From Geothrix campi (GTDB taxonomy: Bacteria; Acidobacteriota; Holophagae; Holophagales; Holophagaceae): a DNA stretch of 64,000 bases. Location: contig NZ_JANHMP010000001.1 in the NCBI RefSeq assembly GCF_024609265.1, positions 992,001 through 1,056,000 of the forward strand, in the 5' to 3' direction. The translations under genes were made by a program, and so were the position numbers. This document shows, piece by piece, positions 32,153 to 41,048 of the stretch. Every line of letters begins with the position of its first letter. Within the stretch, counting starts at the first letter, position 1. A model generated the notes under the pieces. The model was not told the DNA's origin and did no database searches. It worked only from the letters and a program-made list of their open reading frames with translations.

Positions 32153-33643
32153 TCAGGGGTTGTAGGCACCCTGCGGCAGATTCAGGCCCGCGGTGTGGAA
32201 GGCCGAGGTCAGGGCCCCCCCCCGGAAGGCGCCACGGTCGGCGGCCTCCAGGTGATCCAGGAGGTGGGAGAGGTTCGCACCGCTGGGCACTGTGGGCACA
32301 CCCAGCTCCGCCGCCATCTGGGGCAGTGTGAGGTCGTCCAGGAAGGTGCCCTCCTCCCGCACCACCACGCCGCGCAGGGTGTACTGGTCCGTGGGGCCCG
32401 TGTGCGTGCGCAGGCTGGACGAGGGCACCACCACCGCATCCACCCAATCTTTCCGGCCACCCTTGGCATCCCTGTCGGCGTGAGCGGCATACTTCAGGTC
32501 CTCGCCGCAAAGCAGGCCCGCCACGGTGACGCTGTCCCCGAAGCTGAAGTTCCGGGCCGGCACCACCCGCAGGTGGCTCCCGACGGCGCGGTTCAGTTCA
32601 GCGGCCACGCGCGCGAGCGTGGGCGCGAAGCTCGAGCCCGTCAGCAGCAGCACCCGCCGACCGGTGAAACCCTTCGCCCGGGGGCTCTTGATGAACCGTC
32701 GACTGTGCTCCAGGAAGCGGCGCACCAGGCCCACCCCGTTTTCCAGCTGGGCCCAGGAGCGCGAGTAGAAAGCCCGTCCGGGCACCTCGATGCCCGCCCG
32801 GGTGAACCACTCGTCCGCCAGCAGCAGCCAGGGCTCGCCCTCGTTGGCCTTGGTGTACTTCCGCACTTCGGGCATCCAGCGGGCCACCCAGTCCCGGGCA
32901 AAGGCCGCATCCACGTCGGCCACCGAGGGCAGGTTCTCCCGGTGGGACGTGAGCCCCACGGGCACACAGGACAGGCTCAGGACGCTGCCCCTGCCCTCCT
33001 TCCGGCGCGTCCAGAGGTCGTCCACCGTCTGCTGCCAGATGGCCCCGTCGTTGAGCCCGGGGGCCACCACCGCCTGCGTGTGGACATCGATACCCCCATC
33101 CAACAGGCGGTCGATCTTGCGGAGGATGTGGCCTTCCCGTGGGTTGCCCACCACCTTCACCCGCGCCTCTGGATCCGTAGCGTGGACCGAAACGTGGATG
33201 GGGCTCAGGCGCTCTCGGACGATGCGATCCAGCTCAGCCTCGTCGCTGCTGGAGAGGGTCGTGAAGTGGCCGTAGAGGAAGGAGAGGCGCACGTCCTCGT
33301 CCTTGAGGTAGAGCGACTTCCGGAAGCCCTTGGGCATCTGGTGCACGAAGCAGAACACGCAGTTCTGCTTGCAGACCTTGACCTCGTCCTGGGCCAGATC
33401 CACCCCGATGCCCTCGCCGCCGTTCTCCACGAAGGCCTCGAACGTGCTGCCATCGGGTCGTTGGACGAGCAGTTTCGCCTCGTCCTCCCGGGTGATGAGG
33501 AACTGGTAGTTCAGCTGATCCAGCACCGCCTCGCCATGGATTTCCAGCAATGTGTCGCCCGGACGGATGCCGGCCTCCTCGGCCAGGCTGTCCGATTCCA
33601 CCGCGATGATCTGTACGCCTTTCTGGGCCAAGCGCTGCTCCAT
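32153..33643 (-). CDS. PDZ-radical SAM-DUF512 protein
   Basis: A 496-residue cytoplasmic protein. An N-terminal PDZ-like domain (IIAVESDSLAEEAGIRPGD) is followed by a radical-SAM-like cluster site CKQNCVFCF (CxxxCxxC) near residue 105. The C-terminal DUF512 region contains LLTGSSFAPTL and GLLCGEDLK. Members are conserved in many anaerobes and their reaction is unknown. Two starts are possible: ATG 33643, which gives the usual short N-terminus, and ATG 33685. A perfect 12-base hairpin lies between them and directly against the first. Neither has a strong ribosome-binding site. Confidence 0.85.
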   Translation of the reverse strand: MEQRLAQKGVQIIAVESDSLAEEAGIRPGDTLLEIHGEAVLDQLNYQFLITREDEAKLLVQRPDGSTFEAFVENGGEGIGVDLAQDEVKVCKQNCVFCFVHQMPKGFRKSLYLKDEDVRLSFLYGHFTTLSSSDEAELDRIVRERLSPIHVSVHATDPEARVKVVGNPREGHILRKIDRLLDGGIDVHTQAVVAPGLNDGAIWQQTVDDLWTRRKEGRGSVLSLSCVPVGLTSHRENLPSVADVDAAFARDWVARWMPEVRKYTKANEGEPWLLLADEWFTRAGIEVPGRAFYSRSWAQLENGVGLVRRFLEHSRRFIKSPRAKGFTGRRVLLLTGSSFAPTLARVAAELNRAVGSHLRVVPARNFSFGDSVTVAGLLCGEDLKYAAHADRDAKGGRKDWVDAVVVPSSSLRTHTGPTDQYTLRGVVVREEGTFLDDLTLPQMAAELGVPTVPSGANLSHLLDHLEAADRGAFRGGALTSAFHTAGLNLPQGAYNP

Positions 33644-33644
33644 G

Positions 33645-33671
33645 CTCCGGATTCCCGTCGGGAATCCGGAG
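33645..33671 (-). promoter_or_regulatory. Hairpin abutting the DUF512 start codon
   Basis: Arms ctccggattccc and gggaatccggag with a three-base loop, one base from ATG 33643 on the minus strand. If that ATG is used the stem covers the ribosome-binding region and would block initiation when folded. Confidence 0.55.
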
Positions 33672-33752
33672 ATAGATTGTCTCATCCAGAAGGCTTTATG
33701 GCTTTTCCTATTCTCCGGCCCTGCCTGGAGCCGCGCCCGCTGGGTACGGAAA

Positions 33753-33786
33753 CCAAAGAAGAAGTCCGGCTTCGCCGGGCTTCTTC
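33753..33786 (-). terminator. Terminator behind the EF-G paralogue
   Basis: Thirteen-base stem gaagaagtccggc/gccgggcttcttc with loop ttc and one wobble pair, followed on the minus strand by a T-rich stretch. It is nearly the same as the hairpin behind secDF at 23755-23788. Confidence 0.78.
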
Positions 33787-33829
33787 GCGGGGGCCCGGGG
33801 GTGTGCGCGCAGCGCGGAACCCCCGGAGA
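33787..33829. repeat. Palindrome-rich repeat element, short copy, behind the EF-G paralogue
   Basis: Begins gcgggggcccggggg and ends acccccgga, with a gcgcgcagcgcg core. Both ends match the longer element at 23789-23926, which carries about 100 additional bases in the middle. Confidence 0.7.
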
Positions 33830-33833
33830 GCAT

Positions 33834-35876
33834 TCACTGCGCGGCGGCCTTCGCCTGCTTCCGCGCCTCCACCACCTTGTCGGCATCCCGGCCGACCAGC
33901 TCCTGCAGATGGTGGAAGGACCAGGTGAAGGAGCCGACGCCCATGGTGAGGCTGCGGAGCTCCACGATGACGTCACTCATCTCGGCCTGGGGGATGTAGG
34001 CGGAGACCACGTCCCAGCCCTTCCAGCCAGGCTTGGCGTCGAAGCCGAGGACTTGACCGCCACGCCTTCCGGTCACCAGGCGCTGCGCCTTGGGCGTGTA
34101 CTCGCTGGGGACGCTGATGTGGACCTCGGAGATGGGCTCCAGCAGCACCGGATGGCAGACGGGGGCGGCCTCGGTCATGCCGATGCGGGCCGCGGTCTTG
34201 AAGGCCATGTCGGAGCTGTCCACGGTGTGGTAGCTGCCGTCCACCAGGGCCACATGGATATCCACGACCGGGAAGCCCAGGGGGCCGCGCTTCATCCAGT
34301 CCACCACGCCGTGCTCGATGGCGCCGAAGAAGTTCTTGGGCACCACGCCCCCAACGATGCGTTCCTCGAACTGGAAGCCCGTGCCGCGCGGCAATGGCTT
34401 GACCTCGAACCAGACATCGCCGAACTGGCCGTGGCCGCCGGTCTGGTGCTTATGGCGGCCATGCACTTTGGCGCCCTTCGTGAAGGTCTCGCGGTAGGGG
34501 ACCATGGGCGGGTGTTGCTGGACATCGAGGCCGAAGCGGCTCTTGAGGCGGTCCAGCGCACACTTCAGGTGGACCTCGCCCTGGCCCCAGAGGACGCGCT
34601 CCTGGGTCTCGGCGTTCTGCTCCACCTGGAGGGAGGCATCCTCCTCGCAAAGCTTCTGGAGGGCCAGCGACAGTTTCACGTCGTCGCCGCTCTTGGTGGT
34701 GTGCAGGCTGAGGGCCAGCATGGGCTGGAGGGGCTCGGGCCAGGCAAGTTCCAGCCGGGTGGTGGGCGTGAGGCCCTCACTGGTGCGCACCTCGTCCATG
34801 CGGCCCAGGGCGACCACTTCGCCGGCAGAAGCCTTCGCCTGCTTGATCTGCTGGGAGCCGAACAGCCGGTTGATGCCACTCACCCGGTTGCCCGCCAGGA
34901 TGGCGCCGTCCGCCACCTCCCCGCGCCACACGCGGGAGATGCTCAGCTTGCCCACGTGTTGGGCGTGGACGCTCTTGAACACCTGCACCAGCGTGTCCTT
35001 CCCCTCGGGGATCCCCAGCCGTGCGGCCGTGGCGTCCACCCGGGGCGCTTCGTCGCAGAGGGCCTGGAAGAGGCGGCGCACGCCGGCGTCCTTGTCCGCT
35101 GAGCCGAAGAAGACTGGTACCAGCAGGTCGTCCCGCACGTCCTTGGCCAGATCGTCGGAGACCTCCTCGATCGAAGGCACCACATCGCCCAGCAGCTCCT
35201 CCATGAGGTGGTCATCGAAGTCCGCGAGCTTCTCCAGCATGAGCTGACGGGCCTCGCGCTCCTCGGGCAACACGGAATCCGGCAGCTGCTTGAGATCCGC
35301 GTCCTTGCCGGCCTCGTACTGGTAGGCGTGCTCGCTGATGAGGTCCACATAGCCTGTGATCTGGTCGCCCTCGTGGATGGGGACCTCCACCAGCACCAGG
35401 GGGCGCTCAGACACCAGCTGCAGGGCGTTGAACACGTCCTTCAGCCGCCCCGCGCTGCCAGGGGCCTCCATCTTGTTGATGAACATCACGTGCGGGATCT
35501 TGTGGTCGTCGAGGAATTTCAGGGCGGGCGCGGCCATCAATGCGCGGGTCGGATCGGGATCGCACACCACCACGGCGATGTCCGCGGCCATGAGGGCGTG
35601 GACTGTCTCCTGGCGGAACTCGACGGAGCCTGGGCAGTCGATGAGGGTCCAGTTCTCACCCTCGTAGGTGCAGGCCGCGAGGCTGGCCTCGACGCTCATC
35701 TGGCGGGCCTTCGCTTCCATGGAGGCGTCGCCGACGGTGTTCCCCTCCTTGATGGAGCCCTTGCGCGGCAGGGCGCCTGCCACGAAGAGAAGGCTCTCCA
35801 TCAAGGAGGTCTTTCCGGAGAGGTAGGGGCCCACGATGGCCGCTACGCGTGGAGTTGACTGAGAATTGCCGCTCAC
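33834..35876 (-). CDS. Elongation factor G-like GTPase (EF-G paralogue)
   Basis: A 680-residue protein with EF-G domain order. The P-loop is GPYLSGKT (16-23). The G3 motif is DCPGS (80-84), where true EF-G has DTPGH with a catalytic histidine. G4 is NKME (134-137) rather than NKxD. Domain IV (ETFTKGAKVHGRHKHQTGGHGQ) and domain V (VLLEPISEVHISVP, GRRGG) are present. I chose GTG 35876 because AGGAGG lies just upstream and the longer frame runs through a terminator. Such EF-G2/FusA2-like proteins are usually not essential translocases; roles in stress or ribosome rescue are proposed. No ribosomal genes are nearby. Confidence 0.87.
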   Translation of the reverse strand: MSGNSQSTPRVAAIVGPYLSGKTSLMESLLFVAGALPRKGSIKEGNTVGDASMEAKARQMSVEASLAACTYEGENWTLIDCPGSVEFRQETVHALMAADIAVVVCDPDPTRALMAAPALKFLDDHKIPHVMFINKMEAPGSAGRLKDVFNALQLVSERPLVLVEVPIHEGDQITGYVDLISEHAYQYEAGKDADLKQLPDSVLPEEREARQLMLEKLADFDDHLMEELLGDVVPSIEEVSDDLAKDVRDDLLVPVFFGSADKDAGVRRLFQALCDEAPRVDATAARLGIPEGKDTLVQVFKSVHAQHVGKLSISRVWRGEVADGAILAGNRVSGINRLFGSQQIKQAKASAGEVVALGRMDEVRTSEGLTPTTRLELAWPEPLQPMLALSLHTTKSGDDVKLSLALQKLCEEDASLQVEQNAETQERVLWGQGEVHLKCALDRLKSRFGLDVQQHPPMVPYRETFTKGAKVHGRHKHQTGGHGQFGDVWFEVKPLPRGTGFQFEERIVGGVVPKNFFGAIEHGVVDWMKRGPLGFPVVDIHVALVDGSYHTVDSSDMAFKTAARIGMTEAAPVCHPVLLEPISEVHISVPSEYTPKAQRLVTGRRGGQVLGFDAKPGWKGWDVVSAYIPQAEMSDVIVELRSLTMGVGSFTWSFHHLQELVGRDADKVVEARKQAKAAAQ

Positions 35877-35948
35877 AGTGCCTCCTGATTGTGGGGTTCG
35901 GATATCGACCGCCCCAAGTGTTCCGACCTGTGTACCCCCTGGCAACCC

Positions 35949-35978
35949 AAAAAAATGCCGCCTCGAAAAAGGCGGCAT
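35949..35978 (-). terminator. Terminator of the fadA-fadN operon
   Basis: Eight-base stem atgccgcc/ggcggcat with an eight-base loop, followed on the minus strand by a run of six or more T. It lies about 27 bases after the fadN-type stop. Confidence 0.92.
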
Positions 35979-36004
35979 AAGTCACAAAATAACGGTGGTT
36001 CGCC

Positions 36005-38368
36005 CTAGTTTCGCAGGGGCTTTCCCGATTTCAGGATGGCATCCATGCGGGCCTGGGTCTTCTCGTAGCTGCACAGGCGGGCGAAAGCCTGCCGCTCCAG
36101 TTCCAGGATCCGCTCCTCGGTGACCTCCTGGACCACGCTCACGTCCCCGCCGCAGAGGATATTGGCCAGCTCGCCCATGATGACGGCATCGTGTTCGCTG
36201 GCCAGACCCTGCAGCTGGAAGTCGCGGACGGCCATCTTGAGGGCCTCGCTCCCACCCCGGCCGGGCAGGCGCAGGGTGCGCTCCTTGACGGGCTGGAAGT
36301 CGGCGGCCATCTTCAGGACCTCCTGCTTCGCCTCGTTCAGCAGGAAGGCCTTGTTCATCACGCGGCGGTCCGTGCGCCGCAGGTAGCCGTTGCGCTGGGC
36401 CTCGTCGAAGCTGGTGTTCACGTTCGCGGTGCCGATGAACTGGAACGAGGCCTTCACCTTGGGCATGGGGCCCAACTCGCCCTTGGCGGCCATGGCGTCT
36501 TCCATGCGGAGGAGCATCTGGAGACAGCCCCCGCCCGCGGGGATGACGCCCACGCCCACTTCCACCAGGCCGATGTAAAGTTCGGCATGGCCCACGGCCC
36601 GCTGGCAGGCCATGGTCATCTCGCAACCGCCGCCAAGGGCCAGGTTGAAGGGCGCCGCCACGGTGGGGAACGGTGCGTAGGTGAGCATGCGGGCGGCGTA
36701 CTGCAGACGCCGGGCCACCTCCTCGATGAGGTCGAACTGCTTGTCCTTGGCGGCGTTCAGCACCATGACGAGGTTGGCGCCGGCACTGAAGTGCTGGCCC
36801 TGGTTGCCCACCACCAGACCCTTGAAGCGGCCGGGGATGTGCTTCTGGATGGTGTCCTCCATCAGCATGATGATGCCGTCGTCGAGAGCGTTCATCTTGC
36901 TGTGGAAGCTCAGGCAGGCCACGTCATCGCCCAGATCGAAGAGCTGGCAGCTGCCGTTCTCCGCGATCACCTTCCCGCGGCCCTCCTCGCGCTTGAGGAT
37001 GATCACGCGCTTGTCTTCCAGGATCGCGTCGTAAGCCAGCGTCTTCGGATTGAGCTGCGCCACGGGGACGCCGTGCTCCCAGCGATAGAAGCTGGTGATG
37101 CCCTTGGCGAGCATCTTCTCCACGAGGGGTGCGATGGGCAGCTCCTCGAACTTCATGCGGGCCACGACCCGCTCGACACCCAGGGTGTCCCAGGTCTCGA
37201 AGGGGCCAAGGTCGAAGGCGAAGCCGTTCTTGATGGCGCGGTCCACGTTCAGGGGGCCATCCGTCACCTCGCCCAGCCGGTTCACGGCATAGGTGAGGTT
37301 GGGCGCGATGCAGCGCCAAGCCAGGCGGCCGGCCTCGGTGTCGCTGGTCAGCAGCGTCTTTACCTTCTCCGCGGGATCGTCGATGCCCTTCAGTTCCTTC
37401 AGGATCGGCCAGTCCCGCTTCACCTGCGGAACGTACTCGCGGGTGGTGGGGTCCAGGGCCAGGAAGCTCTTCTTGCCCTTGGCGTCCTTCGGGCCCTTCT
37501 TGAAGAAGCCCTGCTTGGTCTTGTTGCCCAGCAGCTTGTTGTCCAGCATGTACTGGAGGAACTCCGGGAACTTGAAGACGTCGCGCACTTCGTCGTTGGG
37601 GCAGAGATCGTAGACGTTCTTGGCCGTGGCGGCGAGGATGTCCACGCCCGCCAGATCCGCCGTGCGGAAGGCCGCGCTCTTGGCCCGGGCGGCGGCGTCG
37701 CCCAGCACCGAATCCAGCACCTCGAAGGGGATCTTTTCGGCGAGGGCCATGTGCAGGGTGGCCATGATGCTGTGGATGCCGATGCGGTTGCCGATGAAGG
37801 TGGGGCTGTCGTAGGCCGGCACCACTTCCTTGCCGAGGGCTTCCTCCAGCCAGGTTCGGAAGGCCTGGGCCTCCGTCTCATCCACCTCGGGGCCCTTCAC
37901 GAACTCGAGCAGGCGCAGGTAGCGGACCGGATTGAAGAAATGGGTGATGACGAAGTGCTGCCGGAAGGCGTCGCTGCGTCCCTCGACCAGCAGCTTCAGC
38001 GGGATGCCCGAGGTGTTCGAGCTGATCCAGGCGCCCGCCTTGAGCTTGGGCTCCAGGCGGCCGTACAACTCCCGCTTGATGGCGAGATCCTCCTTGACCA
38101 CTTCCACCACCCAGTCGCAGTCCGCCAGGCGATCCAGGTGGTCCCGCAGGTTCCCGGGGCGGATCTTCTTGAGGTATGAGGCGTGCATGGCGAGGGCCGG
38201 CTTGGATTTCGCCAGCGCCGCCAGGGCGCCCTCCGCCAGCTTGTCCGGCGCCGCCTCGTCAATGACGATGTCCAGCAACTCGACCTGACAGCCCGCCGAG
38301 GCGACGTGCGCCGCAATGCCCGAGCCCATCACGCCGGACCCGAGGACTCCGATCTTCTTGATGTTCAT
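36005..38368 (-). CDS. fadN: 3-hydroxyacyl-CoA dehydrogenase / enoyl-CoA hydratase, FadN type
   Basis: A 787-residue bifunctional enzyme of fatty-acid beta-oxidation. The dehydrogenase comes first: GVLGSGVMGSGIAAHVASAG binds NAD at residues 7-26, followed by SSNTSGIP and FVITHFFNPVRYL with the catalytic histidine. The hydratase domain is in the C-terminal third: QGQHFSAGANL forms the oxyanion hole, and GGGCEMTMACQRA and GLVEVGVGVIPAGGG hold the catalytic region. This order is the reverse of FadB/FadJ and matches Bacillus FadN. The start at 38368 fits the NAD-binding motif. It lies 34 bases after the thiolase gene. Confidence 0.92.
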   Translation of the reverse strand: MNIKKIGVLGSGVMGSGIAAHVASAGCQVELLDIVIDEAAPDKLAEGALAALAKSKPALAMHASYLKKIRPGNLRDHLDRLADCDWVVEVVKEDLAIKRELYGRLEPKLKAGAWISSNTSGIPLKLLVEGRSDAFRQHFVITHFFNPVRYLRLLEFVKGPEVDETEAQAFRTWLEEALGKEVVPAYDSPTFIGNRIGIHSIMATLHMALAEKIPFEVLDSVLGDAAARAKSAAFRTADLAGVDILAATAKNVYDLCPNDEVRDVFKFPEFLQYMLDNKLLGNKTKQGFFKKGPKDAKGKKSFLALDPTTREYVPQVKRDWPILKELKGIDDPAEKVKTLLTSDTEAGRLAWRCIAPNLTYAVNRLGEVTDGPLNVDRAIKNGFAFDLGPFETWDTLGVERVVARMKFEELPIAPLVEKMLAKGITSFYRWEHGVPVAQLNPKTLAYDAILEDKRVIILKREEGRGKVIAENGSCQLFDLGDDVACLSFHSKMNALDDGIIMLMEDTIQKHIPGRFKGLVVGNQGQHFSAGANLVMVLNAAKDKQFDLIEEVARRLQYAARMLTYAPFPTVAAPFNLALGGGCEMTMACQRAVGHAELYIGLVEVGVGVIPAGGGCLQMLLRMEDAMAAKGELGPMPKVKASFQFIGTANVNTSFDEAQRNGYLRRTDRRVMNKAFLLNEAKQEVLKMAADFQPVKERTLRLPGRGGSEALKMAVRDFQLQGLASEHDAVIMGELANILCGGDVSVVQEVTEERILELERQAFARLCSYEKTQARMDAILKSGKPLRN

Positions 38369-38402
38369 GTCCAACCTCCTGATGTCGATTCGCGTGGTTG
38401 GA

Positions 38403-39551
38403 TCAAAGCTTCTCGATGATGGATGCGATGCCCTGGCCGCCACCGATGCACATGGTGGCGATGCCGTACTTGCCACCGTCGGTCTCGAGGCGGTTCAGCA
38501 GGGTCGTCAGGATGCGGGCGCCGCTGGCGCCAAGCGGGTGGCCCACGGCGATGGCGCCGCCCCAGGCATTCACCTTCGCCATGTCATAGCCGCCTTCGCG
38601 GATGACCGCCAGGCTCTGCGCGGCGAAGGCCTCGTTCAGTTCCATGGCGTCGATCTGATCCAGCTTGAGGCCGAAGCGGTCCAGCACCTTCTTCACGGCG
38701 GGCACAGGGCCGATGCCCATGCGATCCGGCTCCACGCCAGCGACTGCGCCACCGATGATCCGGGCCCGGGCCTTCAGCCCCAGGGACTTCGCCAGACCTT
38801 CTTCCATCACCAGCAGGAAGGCGGCGCCGTCGGTGACAGGGGAGCTGTTGCCGGCGGTGACGCACCCATCGACCATGAAGGCGGCCTTCAGCTCACCCAG
38901 CTTCTCGAGGGTGGTTTCGGCGCGGATGCACTCGTCCTGCTGGAGGGTGTTGGGCTTGCCGTCGAGACCCTTGGCCTCGAAGCGGACGATCTCCTTTTCG
39001 AACTTCCCGGCCTTCCAGGCGGCGGCGGCCTTCTGGTGGCTCTGGTAGGAGAATTCGTCCTGGTCTTTGCGGCTGATCTTGTATTCCTTGGCCAGGTTCT
39101 CGGCGGTGATGCCCATGGAGCAGTAGGCCGCAGGGTAGTGCTCGCTGATGTAGGGGTCCACGCTGGGGTTGAAGCCCATCATGGGCACCTTGGACATGCT
39201 CTCCACGCCGCCGGTGAGGAAGAGGTCGCCCTGGTTCGCCATGATGGCCCGGGCGGCCATGAGCATGGTCTCCTGGCTGCTGCCGCAGAAGCGGTTGATG
39301 GTGGCGGCGCCGGCGGTGATGGGCAGACCCGCCCGGAAGCTGATCAGCCGGGCCATGTTCATGCCCTGCTCGCCCTCGGGCATGGCGCAGCCCACCAGCA
39401 CGTCCTCCAGGCCCGACCAGTCCTTCAGCAGGGGCTTGATGGCCTCGATGACCACCGCACCCAGCTGCTCGGGTCGGGTGGCCGCGTAGGCCCCCTTGAC
39501 CCCCCGGCCGATGGGTGTGCGCTTGGCTTCGACGATGACTGCGGATCGCAT
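38403..39551 (-). CDS. fadA: Acetyl-CoA acyltransferase (3-ketoacyl-CoA thiolase)
   Basis: A 382-residue thiolase that cleaves 3-ketoacyl-CoA in the last step of beta-oxidation. The nucleophilic cysteine is in NRFCGSSQETM, the base histidine in AVGHPLGASGARI and the second cysteine in ATMCIGGGQG. A strong GGAGG precedes ATG 39551, which decides the start. It forms an operon with the FadN-type gene, as in the Bacillus fadNAE operon, but no acyl-CoA dehydrogenase gene is adjacent. A candidate operator lies 80-105 bases upstream. Confidence 0.94.
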   Translation of the reverse strand: MRSAVIVEAKRTPIGRGVKGAYAATRPEQLGAVVIEAIKPLLKDWSGLEDVLVGCAMPEGEQGMNMARLISFRAGLPITAGAATINRFCGSSQETMLMAARAIMANQGDLFLTGGVESMSKVPMMGFNPSVDPYISEHYPAAYCSMGITAENLAKEYKISRKDQDEFSYQSHQKAAAAWKAGKFEKEIVRFEAKGLDGKPNTLQQDECIRAETTLEKLGELKAAFMVDGCVTAGNSSPVTDGAAFLLVMEEGLAKSLGLKARARIIGGAVAGVEPDRMGIGPVPAVKKVLDRFGLKLDQIDAMELNEAFAAQSLAVIREGGYDMAKVNAWGGAIAVGHPLGASGARILTTLLNRLETDGGKYGIATMCIGGGQGIASIIEKL

Positions 39552-39632
39552 GGGTCCTCCATGGGGAAGTGACTGGGATCGGGGTTTGGAGGAGCCTAGC
39601 ACCGGCCACAGAGCGCGTAAGCACTTACCGTG

Positions 39633-39657
39633 GGTCATGCTGACCTACCGGGGGTCA
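39633..39657. promoter_or_regulatory. Candidate operator between fadA and the MoxR gene
   Basis: Three GGTCA half-sites in alternating orientation: GGTCA at 39633, TGACC at 39641 and GGTCA at 39653. The first pair forms a perfect palindrome with a 3-base spacer and the second pair one with a 7-base spacer. The position between divergent genes fits a regulator-binding site; the regulator is unknown. Confidence 0.45.
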
Positions 39658-39716
39658 ATGCGCCATTCCGGTCCAGCCCGGATCCAGTCAAGATGAGAGG
39701 ACCTTCAGGACACCCC

Positions 39717-40670
39717 ATGACCGCGACCTCCGCCCACTCCCTGGAACCCCTGCTCGCTGAATGCCGCAAGGTGATCGTGGGCCAGCCGCAGCTGCTCAAC
39801 CGGCTGCTGGTGGCCCTGCTCTGCCGCGGCCACGTGCTGCTGGAGGGCCTGCCGGGCCTGGCGAAGACGCGCACCATCAAGACGCTCGCTTCGGCCAGCC
39901 ACACCAGCTTCCGCCGCATCCAGTTCACACCGGACCTGCTGCCCAGCGACGTGGTGGGGACGCTGGTGTTCGACCCCAAGCAACTCACCTTCACGCCCAA
40001 GCGCGGCCCCATCTTCACGAACCTGCTGCTGGCGGACGAGATCAACCGCGCGCCCTCCAAGGTGCAGGCCGCGCTGCTGGAGGCCATGGAGGAGCGTCAG
40101 GTCACCCTGGGTGAGGAGAGCTTCCGCCTGCCGGAGCCCTTCCTGGTGCTGGCCACTCAGAATCCCCTGGAGCAGGAGGGGACCTTCCCCCTGCCCGAAG
40201 CCCAGATGGACCGCTTCCTGTTCAAGCTGCGGGTGGACTACCCCAAGCAGGAAGAGGAGGTCGAAGTGCTGCGCCGCGCCCACCTGAACGGCGACGAGGT
40301 GAACCCTGTGGTGGACGCCGCGAGCCTTCTGGCCGCGGGCCGCGAAGCCCAGAAGGTGCGCCTGGACGACGCCATCCGCACCTACATCGTGCGGTTGGTG
40401 CAGGCCACGCGGCCCGGCCACGGCAAGGTCTGGAAGGGCAAGGAACTCCTGCGCTGTGGGGCCAGCCCCCGGGCCTCGCTCTCGCTCCAGGCCTCCACCC
40501 GTGCCCTGGCCTACCTCCAGGGCCGCGACCACGTGCTGCCCCAGGACGTGGTGGACCTCGCGCCCGACGTGCTGCGCCACCGCCTGCTGCTCACCTTCGA
40601 GAGCGAGGCGGACGGCGCCACCACGGATCAGGTCATTGCCCAATTGCTCCAGGCCGTGCCCCGCCCCTGA
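39717..40670 (+). CDS. MoxR-family AAA ATPase
   Basis: A 317-residue AAA+ ATPase. Walker A is LEGLPGLAKTRT, Walker B LLADEINRAPSKVQAALLEAMEE, sensor 1 ATQNPLEQEGTFPLPEAQMDRF. MoxR proteins act as chaperones for metal-centre insertion or complex assembly, usually beside DUF58 and von Willebrand A genes. None of those is present here; only a 117-residue unknown follows. The start at 39717 is preceded by AGGA and a longer open frame without similarity. Confidence 0.9.
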   Translation: MTATSAHSLEPLLAECRKVIVGQPQLLNRLLVALLCRGHVLLEGLPGLAKTRTIKTLASASHTSFRRIQFTPDLLPSDVVGTLVFDPKQLTFTPKRGPIFTNLLLADEINRAPSKVQAALLEAMEERQVTLGEESFRLPEPFLVLATQNPLEQEGTFPLPEAQMDRFLFKLRVDYPKQEEEVEVLRRAHLNGDEVNPVVDAASLLAAGREAQKVRLDDAIRTYIVRLVQATRPGHGKVWKGKELLRCGASPRASLSLQASTRALAYLQGRDHVLPQDVVDLAPDVLRHRLLLTFESEADGATTDQVIAQLLQAVPRP

Positions 40671-40694
40671 ACCTCACGTCACTGGAGAGCCATC

Positions 40695-41048
40695 ATGGCC
40701 ACCCCGCCCCGCCCCCGGATCACCGGCATCACCCTGAACGTGCTCATGCCCGACGGCACCACGCGGGTCCACACCATCGATCCCAAGGCCACCGACGCGC
40801 TCGTGTGGAGCGATCGGGCCGTGGAGGTCTTCGGCAAGTTCTACGACAAGGGCGGGCCCGCCGAAGGCAAGCAGATGACCCGGGAGGATTTTCTCCGCCA
40901 CTTCCCCCACGGCGAACCCATCATCGGCGACCAGCCGCACCTTCCCATGACCCCGGCCGTGGTGAATCAGATCTGGAACCACCCCAAGGAGGACGGGACG
41001 ACACCCGCCTACCTGTCCAAGAGCATCATGAATCCGACGAACGGTTAG
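40695..41048 (+). CDS. Small hypothetical protein downstream of the MoxR gene
   Basis: A 117-residue soluble protein that I do not recognise. It has no signal peptide or membrane helix. The first half looks beta-rich (ITGITLNVLMPDGTTRVHTI) and the second half has a short helix and several prolines. It begins 24 bases after the MoxR gene with GGAG upstream, so the two are likely cotranscribed. Its last four bases overlap the end of the convergent kinase gene. Confidence 0.7.
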   Translation: MATPPRPRITGITLNVLMPDGTTRVHTIDPKATDALVWSDRAVEVFGKFYDKGGPAEGKQMTREDFLRHFPHGEPIIGDQPHLPMTPAVVNQIWNHPKEDGTTPAYLSKSIMNPTNG

